From positions 1 to 39,702 of the forward strand of contig CANETC010000007.1 in the NCBI GenBank assembly GCA_947441055.1: a stretch of DNA of 39,702 nt, given 5' to 3'. This DNA is from Cytophagaceae bacterium. Lineage in GTDB: Bacteria; Bacteroidota; Bacteroidia; Cytophagales; Flexibacteraceae. The notes beneath the pieces are model-generated. The model saw only the letters and a program-made list of their open reading frames with translations, was not told the DNA's origin and made no database searches. Numbering within the stretch: the first letter of the stretch is position 1; every line of letters begins with the position of its first letter. Shown one piece after another: positions 31,701-39,385 of the stretch. Both the position numbers and the translations under genes were made by a program.

Positions 31701-34235
31701 GAAACATCAGCGCAAATTCAACTGCCAGTCACATTAACTGCAACTTCCAAACGAGGCTGCAAAACCACCAAACAAAACTTTTTGGCTGTAAATCCTTTGG
31801 TAAAAGCGCGGTTCAAGGTATCAGCAGATTCCGGATGCGCCCCGATGGCAATTACCTTAACCGATAGTTCCACACTGGCATCGAATGTGAGGCGATGGCT
31901 TGTGAATGGCATGGCAGTCCAAAGCCAGACCGACATCCTAAATTATGTTTTGAACAATCCCCTTCTTCAGGATACGGTGTATACCATACAACTCGCAGTT
32001 AGGAACGATATCGGATTTAATTGTGTGGATACCGCCACAAAAAAAATAAAGGTTTTTTCTAAGCCTCGCTCCAACGACCTGATTGTAAGTCCAGCCTCAG
32101 GATGTAGCCCCTTGCTGGTAACCTTTACGGGCTATGCCGAAAATGCAATTCAGTATTTATGGAAATTCGGGGATGGGGTGGATAGCCTGACCAACAGCCA
32201 GGTAATCAGCCATTCATTCTTCAATTTCAGTCCTACTGCCAACCAGGTTTTCAATGTAACGCGAATTGCCAGTTCTGTAAAGGGTTGCACGGATACCACC
32301 ACAAGACAGATAACCGCGAAACCCAGAACCGAAGCCATCATTTCAGCGCTCACAACCAGCGGATGTTCTCCGCTATCCGTACAATTTTCTGCAGCAAATT
32401 CTGTAAACTACACTTCGGTTGAATGGAATTTTGACGACAATACCGTTAACAGTTCTTCGATTAACCCATTGCATATTTTCAATAACAATTCTGATTCGGT
32501 TCAGATTCGGAGGGTACGACTGGTGGCTAGAAAAATCCAGACAAATTCTTGTCCGGATACCTCCTATATCGACATCACTGTAAACCCAACACCGGTGGCA
32601 GGATTCTCAATGAGCAACAGCATCGGTTGCGGGCCATTGCCGGTAATTTTCACAGACTTGTCAGTTGGAGGAATCAGCAGTTATTGGACATTAAATGCAG
32701 GTGGAGTAAGCACCATTTTATTGCCAGACACCGGCGGACTGGCCGATACCCTGATTGACAATCCAAACTTTGTTTCCAAAAATATTCAGGTAATACAGAC
32801 TGTAACATCGACAGGTGGATGCACCAGCACCAAAACACAAAACATTCAGATCTTTCCAAACCTGACTGCCGAATTCAATTTCGACTCTAGTGGTTGTCAT
32901 CCTCATCTGGTAAAATTCCTCAATACCAGCGAAAACTTTTTAGGCTCCTATACTTGGAATTTTGGTGATGGTAGCTCAAGCTCAGAAAAGAATCCTTTGC
33001 ACCTTTATGAGAACTTTACCGACAAAGACACCATTTATAATGTAACACTCACTTCCATATCACCTGTTGGGAACTGTGAAAAAACCCGTACAGCAAAAGC
33101 CAAAGTATACGCAAGTCCAAGAGCTGATTTCATTTTCCAATCGGATTCCAGCATTCAATTGCCTGTAAACTCCATTACCATTCGAAACAAAACGCGCTTT
33201 TTGGGCGCCTGGAATTACAAATGGACATTTGACGATGGATCAGGTGTTTTTACAGGCAATGATGCGGTATTCACCCACCAGTTTCCCCTCGGAGATGATT
33301 ATTTCACCGATACAAATTTCGTGATCAGTCTGGTTGCCATTAGCCCAAGAGGATGTACCGATACTTTGAAAAAAACTATGGTAATCATTCCCGGAAAACC
33401 TGTGCCAGCATTTGAAGTAACACCAAGAATCATTTGTGCTGGAAATCAGGTTCAGTTTACAAACCTTTCCTCCTTTTCCAGCGAATCAGAATGGACCTAT
33501 CAGGATACCGAAGGCTCGCCTAACATCACCATAAAAGGCGGTAATCCAGTGGTTTACTTTGGAAGTCCGGGCCGTAAAACAATTAAGCTTAAAGTAAAAG
33601 GCCTTGGAGGCAGAGATTCCCTCACCAAGTATGATTACATATTTGTGTATGCCAAACCTTCCAGCTACTTTGAAACCATTCCGCTCAACAAAGAAGTTGT
33701 GGCGCCTGAGGAAGATGCCATTTTTATTGAAATCCCACCTTGCGATGATTCTCTGGGCTGCACCTACCGCTGGGATTTTGGAGATGGAACTGGAGATACC
33801 TTGTATGACAACCAACCAGTCAGACACCGTTATCAGGGACCAGGAAAATATAAAATTAGTTTGCTGGTAACCAATAGCCTGGGCTGCAGCTCGGTACTTA
33901 ACCAAGACAGCATCAGGGCAGTTGCAGCAAGGGACATTGCTGTACCCAATGGCTTTATTCCCTTAAACACACCGGGAGGTTGCCCGATTGACAATTTCAA
34001 AAAGCTACCCACCTGCATTTTTTACCCACTCACAAGCGGAATGGTGGCCATGAATATGCTCATTTTCAATCGCTGGGGACAATTGCTGTTTGAAAGCAAT
34101 GAACTTGGAAAAGGTTGGGATGGATTCTACTTAGGCAAAGCCCTTCCTGGTGGAACTTATATTTATAGAATTGTGGCTGATTTCTCAAACGGCGACAAAC
34201 AGACTATAACAGGGGATGTTACAATTTTAAGGTAA
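28776..34235 (+). CDS. Giant secreted PKD-repeat protein with type B-like T9SS sorting domain
   Basis: The protein has 1,819 residues from the ATG at 28776; an in-frame TTG at 28758 is less likely. A long signal peptide ends near NAEAQ (residue 35). The body is a series of a dozen or so PKD-type units. Several open with a GC-x-P motif (DGCTPLNNVSVQNTS, DSGCAPMAITLTDSS, ASGCSPLLVTFTGYA, SSGCHPHLVKFLNTS) and carry W-x-FGDG cores such as YVWNFGDG, YTWNFGDG and YRWDFGDG. The C-terminus (MLIFNRWGQLLFES, then GWDGFYLGKALPGGTYIYRI, ending GDVTILR) is a gliding-motility-type sorting domain. The PorP/SprF gene starts 7 bp after the stop. By family knowledge, type B cargo needs a PorP/SprF partner for export and anchoring. 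The protein is probably a surface adhesin; its ligand is unknown. Confidence 0.9.
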   Translation: MTKLLRNNSGLKGLMLLWILEGFLSFIPLQNAEAQCVRIRDRRRNNAWTFTPKKDFKCLANNQSPITTFTLTFEFPVSNVNINWGDTIATYEGPLTTVSRTYKDTGTFAYTITEENCPTPISGYFVNNYNKTCPGVGWIAPPNDSTRCMPATIQLSNFSPRQNGFTEWVINWGDNKRDTADYPSYGKVFSHVYKAGSKICNAVISIGYRNSCNVIPCGQALSGVFGPYRFMERDSAIVSPSSVLICSPTAITINDISKLNCLDTANRLVSWTAMDGFGQPLPNPGNNIWRPRGPAKNKTITIPADMFSVVPPDSLFKIRMRIQNKCGADTAETIVRIIPSVAPKFSILTQNGCAGSPIPFANNSVVTFGTVRYVWNFGDGKIDSSFTTNVNHTYTNSGTYTVKLKARTIGYNNQICDREISDTVRVRPAVLPIVTSSIDKGCDSLIVTLKNKSKFTNNVKWQGWEFGGTPSINGDTNYYPGPVSSNPGIVSILSTNPLDSSAQVKFRKYGAYIVKLKATTSGCALNTGLDTITILPRPKLRFRLSSTNLCQGETFFLYDSSRVLETDPRGLPSNFNNIAWSVKVGNDTIINSAFPITGNFNTRRTTALKFKSNGTFWIRLTVSAGGGCPTADSIQVIVKPSAIPKLAITRANCASSEIILKNTTVENANKYIFKIYKGNGLLIGQQLLEYVKTNKTDQPIFLSYVPPGDSSYYFVTITAVTYSGNDSCVATSSPRVIKVGPTPVAGINITPLDGCTPLNNVSVQNTSFNLPFDGSATFSWKLGSLGNFSGNTPPPLTFTNEGNTNKRDTIKLCINTINGCSYCKEAVVLTYPAPKGVISAPDSICSGDEISLSASAVGAVSYNWEFTDYDGSSSTQTSLSKVFNNATGVPQFYTIRLILRSAADCPSIFEKTLKVNPKPEFEFQSTTSQDENCGLLRAKFYYLNSDNAVSYKWKFGASDSLITSALDTIYKSFGNETSAQIQLPVTLTATSKRGCKTTKQNFLAVNPLVKARFKVSADSGCAPMAITLTDSSTLASNVRRWLVNGMAVQSQTDILNYVLNNPLLQDTVYTIQLAVRNDIGFNCVDTATKKIKVFSKPRSNDLIVSPASGCSPLLVTFTGYAENAIQYLWKFGDGVDSLTNSQVISHSFFNFSPTANQVFNVTRIASSVKGCTDTTTRQITAKPRTEAIISALTTSGCSPLSVQFSAANSVNYTSVEWNFDDNTVNSSSINPLHIFNNNSDSVQIRRVRLVARKIQTNSCPDTSYIDITVNPTPVAGFSMSNSIGCGPLPVIFTDLSVGGISSYWTLNAGGVSTILLPDTGGLADTLIDNPNFVSKNIQVIQTVTSTGGCTSTKTQNIQIFPNLTAEFNFDSSGCHPHLVKFLNTSENFLGSYTWNFGDGSSSSEKNPLHLYENFTDKDTIYNVTLTSISPVGNCEKTRTAKAKVYASPRADFIFQSDSSIQLPVNSITIRNKTRFLGAWNYKWTFDDGSGVFTGNDAVFTHQFPLGDDYFTDTNFVISLVAISPRGCTDTLKKTMVIIPGKPVPAFEVTPRIICAGNQVQFTNLSSFSSESEWTYQDTEGSPNITIKGGNPVVYFGSPGRKTIKLKVKGLGGRDSLTKYDYIFVYAKPSSYFETIPLNKEVVAPEEDAIFIEIPPCDDSLGCTYRWDFGDGTGDTLYDNQPVRHRYQGPGKYKISLLVTNSLGCSSVLNQDSIRAVAARDIAVPNGFIPLNTPGGCPIDNFKKLPTCIFYPLTSGMVAMNMLIFNRWGQLLFESNELGKGWDGFYLGKALPGGTYIYRIVADFSNGDKQTITGDVTILR

Positions 34236-34242
34236 TAAGAAC

Positions 34243-35295
34243 ATGAAAAAACTAAGCGCACTTCTACTTCTATTGACTCTCTTTGGAGAGCTCCAGGCTC
34301 AGGACCCTCAGTTCTCGCAGTTTTATGCGGCACCTATTTATCACAATCCTGCTTTTACAGGCGCTGCTCAAAAAGGAAGGCTTGTGGCCAATTACAGGAA
34401 CCAATGGCCGGTGCCTGGTTCTTTTGTAACCTCCTCCTTTTCGGCGGACAGTTATCTGAAAAAATACAATTCGGGTTTTGGGCTAATTGCCACAATTGAC
34501 CAACAAGGAAGCGCAGGCCTTTATACGCTTTATAGTTCTTTCAACTATGCGTACGAAATAAACCTTTCAAACAATTGGATTGCCAGGGGCGGTTTGGCAT
34601 TTGGTTTCGTAAACAGAGGAATCAACAGGAACAAGCTCCTGCTAGGCGATCAGTTAAACCTGAATGGAACACCCGGTCCGCAAAGCGATGCCATTGGATT
34701 TGTTAACACCAGTCCCGTATTGAAATTTGATGTTTCTTCAGGATTTCTGATTTACAACAAATATTTCTGGCTTGGCGGAAGCGCAATGCACATGAGTCAG
34801 CCCAACCTTGCGATTTTCGACGATCCAAGATTGTCGGCGGCTGATAAAAATATTGACAGTGACAAACTCCCAATGCGGGTTTCAATCATGGCAGGTGCTA
34901 AAATTCCCTTGGTGAAACGAATGTATGGCTCCAATTACGGAAACCGTGATATTGAAAAAACCTTCACCCCTACCATCATTTATAAGCGTCAGGGAGATTT
35001 CCAGCAATTTGACCTTGGAGGATACATCACGATCAAGCCAATTGTTTTTGGGGTTTATTACCGAGACATACCATTCAACCGCGATGTAGAAAGAGGTGGA
35101 TTCAATAGGGATGCCTTAATATTTTTGCTCGGTTTCAAGCATGACTATTTTAGTGCAGGTTACAGTTATGACCTGACTGTTTCCAGATTATCCGGAAGTT
35201 CTGGCGGAGCCCACGAAATTTCGATTTCCTATGAATTCGACAATCCAAAGCGAAGAAAGCGCAGAGCACCTCCTATTCCTTGTCCGAAATTCTAA
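34243..35295 (+). CDS. PorP/SprF-family type IX secretion membrane protein
   Basis: The 350-residue protein has a signal peptide (MKKLSALLLLLTLFGELQA) followed by the family hallmark QDPQFSQFYAAPIYHNPAFT. The rest is a beta-barrel pattern of alternating strands (SYLKKYNSGFGLIATIDQQ, NNWIARGGLAFGFVNRGINR, DYFSAGYSYDLTVSRLSG), ending in a basic tail rather than an aromatic residue. In Flavobacterium johnsoniae, SprF is needed to deliver the adhesin SprB to the surface. By position, 7 bp after the PKD gene, this protein is probably the dedicated partner of that cargo. Confidence 0.9.
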   Translation: MKKLSALLLLLTLFGELQAQDPQFSQFYAAPIYHNPAFTGAAQKGRLVANYRNQWPVPGSFVTSSFSADSYLKKYNSGFGLIATIDQQGSAGLYTLYSSFNYAYEINLSNNWIARGGLAFGFVNRGINRNKLLLGDQLNLNGTPGPQSDAIGFVNTSPVLKFDVSSGFLIYNKYFWLGGSAMHMSQPNLAIFDDPRLSAADKNIDSDKLPMRVSIMAGAKIPLVKRMYGSNYGNRDIEKTFTPTIIYKRQGDFQQFDLGGYITIKPIVFGVYYRDIPFNRDVERGGFNRDALIFLLGFKHDYFSAGYSYDLTVSRLSGSSGGAHEISISYEFDNPKRRKRRAPPIPCPKF

Positions 35296-35325
35296 ATGAT
35301 AAATTAAACCTAGTTTACCTGGAGA

Positions 35326-36234
35326 TCAGGCATTCCAGATGTCAATCTCCCGGTAAAATTCCGGATTGAATTTAACCTTACCGGCTTGCTTATATGCCCG
35401 GTAAATGTTGATGAAAAATTCAGGCAGAATACTTTTAATAAACTTTCTTGAGTTTGAAATGCTGTAACCAGACTGGACAGAATCGTTGTCTCTGGCAATC
35501 TTGGAATAGTAATTCTCGCGCCCTTCCCATGCATCTTCATAATCACTCTGATAGGGCGAGCGCTGAAGAACAGGAATCTCTTTGAGTCTCCGCGCCCTTA
35601 GGCACAGGTATGTGGCAGAACTGTTCATCAACTCAACGCGGCAACGAACCTTTTTTGGATCCTCAACCTGATACCATTTCTCTTCAGGAGAATATTCAAA
35701 TATGAGCATTTGCTCAATGATAAAACCGTTGGCCTCATTCAGCACACGATAAAAAACCTCAGGGCTGAACTGATAAAATCCATGGCCCATGATGTTGTTT
35801 ACAGGCGTTATGATAAGTAAATGCCCGCCTTCAGCAACCATTTCCATACAATTGGCCATTGCCGTTGGGAAATTGAAAATATGCTCCAGCGATCCGCTTT
35901 CCAGTACAGTAGAAAATTTACCTTTCAACTCTTCTGGAATTCCAAGGTTCATATCCTGAAGCAGATTTGCTCCTTCATAATCACTGTAATCCAAAGAATC
36001 AATTTTCTGAGCACCAAGAAAGCGCAAAAATTCTTCACCGTATCCACGAGAGGCAGTGAGAAAACCTTCCACCTGGTCGTCAGACTTGTACAAGCCGAAA
36101 CCCTGAAGATTTTCCTTCAGTTCTTTAAAATCCAAATTTAGGATTTGCCTTCCTACCATAAGGGTATTCTCAAAGGAGACACCTTTTTTTCGGGAGGATA
36201 AAAGAAACTTAATACCGTTGGTATCTAAACCCAT
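35326..36234 (-). CDS. SAM-dependent methyltransferase-like protein
   Basis: This 302-residue cytosolic protein has a class I methyltransferase-like core. IDSLDYSDYEGANLLQDMN fits the region after motif I, VLESGSLEHIFNFPTAMANC fits motif II (acidic-loop replacement of the usual D-x-x-x-x-EH), and MVAEGGHLLIITPVNNIMGH fits motif III. The usual G-x-G-x-G loop is not obvious; the preceding segment reads EEFLRFLGAQKIDSLDYS. The C-terminal ~100 residues are basic and specific to this protein. Substrate is unknown; such proteins often sit in surface polysaccharide clusters. It converges on the PorP/SprF gene and has a 200-bp upstream region shared with the divergent hydrolase. Confidence 0.65.
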   Translation of the reverse strand: MGLDTNGIKFLLSSRKKGVSFENTLMVGRQILNLDFKELKENLQGFGLYKSDDQVEGFLTASRGYGEEFLRFLGAQKIDSLDYSDYEGANLLQDMNLGIPEELKGKFSTVLESGSLEHIFNFPTAMANCMEMVAEGGHLLIITPVNNIMGHGFYQFSPEVFYRVLNEANGFIIEQMLIFEYSPEEKWYQVEDPKKVRCRVELMNSSATYLCLRARRLKEIPVLQRSPYQSDYEDAWEGRENYYSKIARDNDSVQSGYSISNSRKFIKSILPEFFINIYRAYKQAGKVKFNPEFYREIDIWNA

Positions 36235-36327
36235 TGCTAGATTGAAATATCAGAAAAAAGTGACCCGGTAAGGGAAATTCTGGTGGGGTAAAGTTTTTTG
36301 CAACGGCACAATCCGATTAGTGGGCGG

Positions 36328-36356
36328 TAAAGCTAAGAAAAAAAAATCCCTATCAA
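36328..36356 (-). promoter_or_regulatory. Promoter candidate for the methyltransferase-like gene
   Basis: On the minus strand, TTG (36356-36354) is followed after 18 bp by TAGCTTTA (36335-36328), one base off the TAnnTTTG consensus. A run of nine T lies between them. The leader to the ATG at 36234 would be about 85-90 nt. Confidence 0.25.
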
Positions 36357-36435
36357 TCCCGCACAACAAAAAATCAGAAAATCAATCCACCTTTAAGTAG
36401 TTTTTGTTTGATTTACCTGAATCTAAAAATAACCA

Positions 36436-37077
36436 ATGATTGAGATAAAGTCCTTTTCATTTAACCCCTTTCAGGAAAACACATGGCTGGTCTGGAATGA
36501 GAATAAAGATTGTGTGATTATCGACCCAGGTTGTGAATCGACACAGGAAGAAAAAAAGTTGCTCGATTTCATTTCCATTTCAAACCTGAAACCAATTGCG
36601 ATTTGGCTTACGCATTGCCACATTGACCATGTTTTGGGTTTGAATTTTTGTCTTCAGCAATGGCAAATACCATACTTTTTACACCAAAAAGAGATTTCGC
36701 AATTAAGGGCGGTTCAAGCATATGCGCCTTCGTATGGATTCCACGGGTTTCAAATGCCAGAACTTCAGGGAAAAGAAATTTGCGAAGGCGAAATTCTACT
36801 GGGCATTGAAAAGTTCAGAATACTGGATGTTCCGGGCCACTCTCCTGGCCATGTTGCTTTTTTCCATGAGGAATCTGGCATACTTATTTCGGGAGATGTG
36901 CTTTTCAGAGAGAGCATTGGAAGAACCGATTTGCCTGGGGGCGATTTTTCAATCCTTGAACAATCCATCCGGCAAAAAATTTACACTCTACCTTCCAATA
37001 CCCGAATTTTACCGGGACATGGGCCTGAAACCACGGTCGGACATGAGATGAAATTCAATCCATTCATTCCGGCATAA
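36436..37077 (+). CDS. Metallo-beta-lactamase-fold hydrolase (glyoxalase II/YcbL-like)
   Basis: This 213-residue protein has the complete binuclear metal site of the family: THCHIDH (H60, H62, D64, H65), PGHSPGH (H135), ISGD (D154) and LPGHGP (H205). Residues 1-35, NTWLVWNENKDCVIIDPG, give the typical first strands. Length matches the short YcbL/glyoxalase II-like branch, which lacks the C-terminal glutathione-binding domain of true glyoxalase II. It probably hydrolyses a thioester or a similar bond in the cytosol; the substrate is unknown. The ATG at 36436 fits the family start. The last codons sit next to a terminator that serves the opposite strand. Confidence 0.88.
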   Translation: MIEIKSFSFNPFQENTWLVWNENKDCVIIDPGCESTQEEKKLLDFISISNLKPIAIWLTHCHIDHVLGLNFCLQQWQIPYFLHQKEISQLRAVQAYAPSYGFHGFQMPELQGKEICEGEILLGIEKFRILDVPGHSPGHVAFFHEESGILISGDVLFRESIGRTDLPGGDFSILEQSIRQKIYTLPSNTRILPGHGPETTVGHEMKFNPFIPA

Positions 37078-37105
37078 AAAAACCCTTCCGGGTTAAGGAA
37101 GGGTT
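37074..37105 (-). terminator. Rho-independent terminator of the DUF1573 gene
   Basis: Arms AACCCTTCC (37081-37089) and GGAAGGGTT (37097-37105) with a 7-nt loop are followed on the minus strand by seven T (37080-37074). The T-run overlaps the stop codon of the convergent hydrolase gene. A second small hairpin (AGTCC...GGACT) lies nearby between it and the DUF1573 stop. Confidence 0.85.
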
Positions 37106-37154
37106 CATATCACGAAGTCCCCCGGACTCCGATCAGCTTTCGCGTTGTTGCAAA

Positions 37155-37589
37155 TTAATGGGTGGCATCTGGAGCCGAAACCTCACCTTTTAGAATCAGG
37201 TAGGTTGAACCGCCTTCTACATTGGCAGTTACAGTAACACTCTTATTGAAAACACCGACAGCTGCAGCATTGAAAGTAGCTTTTACACTACCTGTCTTGC
37301 CTGGAGCAACAGGCTCTTTTGAATAGTCTGGAGTTGTACATCCGCAACCAGCCTGAGCCTGAGAAATTACGAGAGGAGTTTTTCCTACATTGGTAAATTT
37401 ATATTCAAATGTTACCGGCTTGCCTTGAGGAATTTTTCCAAAATCATGAGTGGTTTCAACCCATTTGAAAGCGGCCATGTTACCTGGCTGCGCTGCCAGA
37501 GCTGGAGCTGGTTTTGCAGGCTTATCCTGAGCAGTAGCTGAGAATGCAAATGCAGCACAAACAATAGCGGATAAAATAATTTTTTTCAT
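37155..37589 (-). CDS. Secreted DUF1573 protein
   Basis: The protein has 144 residues from the ATG at 37589. An upstream in-frame start would add 20 residues before the signal peptide and is not favoured. The signal peptide (MKKIILSAIVCAAFAFSATA) is followed by a Lys/Pro/Ala-rich linker (KPAKPAPALAAQPG). Then comes a single DUF1573 domain: THDFGKIPQGKPVTFEYKFT, NVGKTPLVIS, the GCGCTTPDYSKEPVAPG motif (residues 81-97) and a closing SVTVTANVEGG strand. The fold is Ig-like and extracytoplasmic; the function is not established. It is common as a single-gene unit in Bacteroidota. Its terminator is clear; no exact -7 box was seen. Confidence 0.9.
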   Translation of the reverse strand: MKKIILSAIVCAAFAFSATAQDKPAKPAPALAAQPGNMAAFKWVETTHDFGKIPQGKPVTFEYKFTNVGKTPLVISQAQAGCGCTTPDYSKEPVAPGKTGSVKATFNAAAVGVFNKSVTVTANVEGGSTYLILKGEVSAPDATH

Positions 37590-37785
37590 AACGGACTCGA
37601 TTAGTTCTTGAATGTTTTCGTTGATGCAAAGGTGGTCAGCAATGCACAAAGGGGAAACAGGCTTAACAATTATTAACCTGAAAAAGTCTGATCATTTTTT
37701 CTGCACAAAAACTAATTTGTGAAAATGCTGGTTTCGATTTTCTATGAAGCGATTTTGCCTTTTATTGTGAGGCGATTTTGGCACA

Positions 37786-38946
37786 ATGGCTCCCTCTAAT
37801 TTTGTTAATAAATCCCCGAGACTGATTTCCATTGACATGGTCCGAGGACTCGTCATGGTATTTATGGCACTGGACCATTGCCGGGATTTTTTTTATGTCG
37901 GCAACTCAGTGAATCCTCTGGATCCAAACCAAAGCAATACTCTACTTTATCTGACTAGGTGGATTACACATACCTGCGCACCTTCATTTGTTTTTTTGGC
38001 TGGAATTTCAATTTTTTTCCAAAAGGAAAGACAAAACAACAATCTGGTCTGGAAACTTTTCAGCCGTGGGTTATGGCTTATTTTTCTTGAAGTCACTCTA
38101 ATTAACTTCAGTTGGACATTTCATGGCCTGTTTCAGAATGTCTTCCTACAGATCATCTGGGCGCTTGGGGCTGGATTTATTTGCATGTCAATGCTGCACA
38201 AACTTCCTCCAAGAATTGCATTGATTTTGGGCATTTCAATAATTACACTTCAGAGCAACTTGAATGGCATCAAACTAAATGGAGAGGGCGTTTTAGGTGT
38301 TATTTGGTCGTTTGCCTATGAAATGGTCTATTTCAAAACCCAGGGTGGCTGCAACATTAGCGTCCCTTACCCATTTCTTCCCTGGCTGGGAATTTTGCTT
38401 GCAGGTTTTGGCTGCGGCCCCTATTTTAATTCTACTTTTTCACCAGAAAAAAGACAAAAGGGCTTTCTCCTGATTGCCATTCTGCTGGCAATTTCCTTCG
38501 CTATTATCCGAAGTTTTAATGGGTATGGCAACCCTTCACAATGGCATGGCATCCCAGGTTCAAAGGAGTTTTTTTACACCTTTTTCGATGTTGAAAAATA
38601 CCCGCCATCCATGCTCTATTGCATGGCAACGCTTTCTTTTCTAGCAATATTCCTTTGGTTGTCAGAAAAATCACTTTTGCCAATAAAATCGGTCCTGCTC
38701 ACTTTTGGCAGGGTTCCCTTGTTTTTTTATTTTTTCCATCTGCCCCTAATCCATGGTTCTTCCATGCTCTGCTTTCATTTGGTAAAAGTGCTAAAATTGG
38801 CCCCAGCAAGTGAACATCCAGGTTTCGAACTGCCCGGACTTTACATTGCTTGGATTCTGGTTTTGCTTACTTTACTACCTTTTTGCCGCTGGTTTGAGGG
38901 CCTTAAAGCCAGAAACAGAGGAGCATGGTGGACTGCCTATTCCTGA
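37786..38946 (+). CDS. DUF1624 membrane protein (HGSNAT-like acetyltransferase family)
   Basis: This 386-residue polytopic membrane protein begins with RLISIDMVRGLVMVFMALDH, the hallmark of the DUF1624/HGSNAT catalytic family, in which the early His-containing helix is conserved. The following segments (THTCAPSFVFLAGISIFFQK, LWLIFLEVTLINFSW, LGAGFICMSMLHKLPPRIAL) are regular membrane helices. Family members move acetyl groups across a membrane onto amino sugars, or are related acyltransferases; the substrate here is unknown. The ATG at 37786 is preceded by two direct copies of GCGATTTTG 23 bp apart (37749-37757 and 37772-37780). The 3' end overlaps the Dabb gene by 10 bp on the opposite strand. 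Confidence 0.85.
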   Translation: MAPSNFVNKSPRLISIDMVRGLVMVFMALDHCRDFFYVGNSVNPLDPNQSNTLLYLTRWITHTCAPSFVFLAGISIFFQKERQNNNLVWKLFSRGLWLIFLEVTLINFSWTFHGLFQNVFLQIIWALGAGFICMSMLHKLPPRIALILGISIITLQSNLNGIKLNGEGVLGVIWSFAYEMVYFKTQGGCNISVPYPFLPWLGILLAGFGCGPYFNSTFSPEKRQKGFLLIAILLAISFAIIRSFNGYGNPSQWHGIPGSKEFFYTFFDVEKYPPSMLYCMATLSFLAIFLWLSEKSLLPIKSVLLTFGRVPLFFYFFHLPLIHGSSMLCFHLVKVLKLAPASEHPGFELPGLYIAWILVLLTLLPFCRWFEGLKARNRGAWWTAYS

Positions 38947-39317
38947 ACCTTTCCAGCTGAAGCCCAGAAATCAGCGATCATCCAGTCGGCGATTTCCTTC
39001 CAAGCAGTAGCAGCAGCCTTATGGGCAGGATGCTCTAAATATGCCTGAAGCGCTTTGTCGTTGGCCACCAACACCATCAATCCATAATCTGCCGCAATTG
39101 GTCGTTCAGAAAAATTTCCTCCTGCTCTCAAATCTATGATTTGAGGAATTTCTTTTGGAAGCTCCTGCAACAAAACAATAGCGGCACGAAAGCGCTCATC
39201 CGTTTTTTCTATGCCAGGCTTTAGTTTGAAAAGAACCAGATGGTGCACTCCTTCTTGTGCATATGAAGAAAAAGAAAACGCGAAGGCTACTAAGAGAAAA
39301 AATGTTGCTTTTTTCAT
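38937..39317 (-). CDS. Secreted Dabb (stress-responsive A/B barrel) protein
   Basis: The 126-residue protein has a signal peptide (MKKATFFLLVAFAFSFSSYA) followed by one Dabb domain: GVHHLVLFKLKPGI, IDLRAGGNFSERPIAADYGL, MVLVANDKALQAYLEHPAHK and a C-terminal helix. Dabb proteins form dimeric alpha-beta barrels, and many are cytosolic; the signal peptide makes this one extracytoplasmic. The central H-P-x-H segment is the conserved family feature. Function is unknown. Its upstream region is shared with the divergent YitT-family gene at the right edge. Confidence 0.85.
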   Translation of the reverse strand: MKKATFFLLVAFAFSFSSYAQEGVHHLVLFKLKPGIEKTDERFRAAIVLLQELPKEIPQIIDLRAGGNFSERPIAADYGLMVLVANDKALQAYLEHPAHKAAATAWKEIADWMIADFWASAGKVQE

Positions 39318-39385
39318 GACTTACAAAATTGAATTAAAGGCCTGCATGGCTTGATTGCAGACCGATTCAAATTAAGCAATCAGAC

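Noticed and set aside
33486-33905. Minus-strand frame of 139 codons inside the PKD gene
   Set aside because: It is an antisense shadow of the PKD units, with no family resemblance or start signals.
37627-37654. CACCTTTG and CCCCTTTG boxes upstream of the DUF1573 gene as a promoter
   Set aside because: Neither has a TTG at a suitable distance, and the first base pair of the box is wrong.
37749-37780. Two GCGATTTTG direct repeats before the DUF1624 gene as a promoter
   Set aside because: They lack the TA of the -7 box and the spacing is not diagnostic; kept only as a note with the gene.
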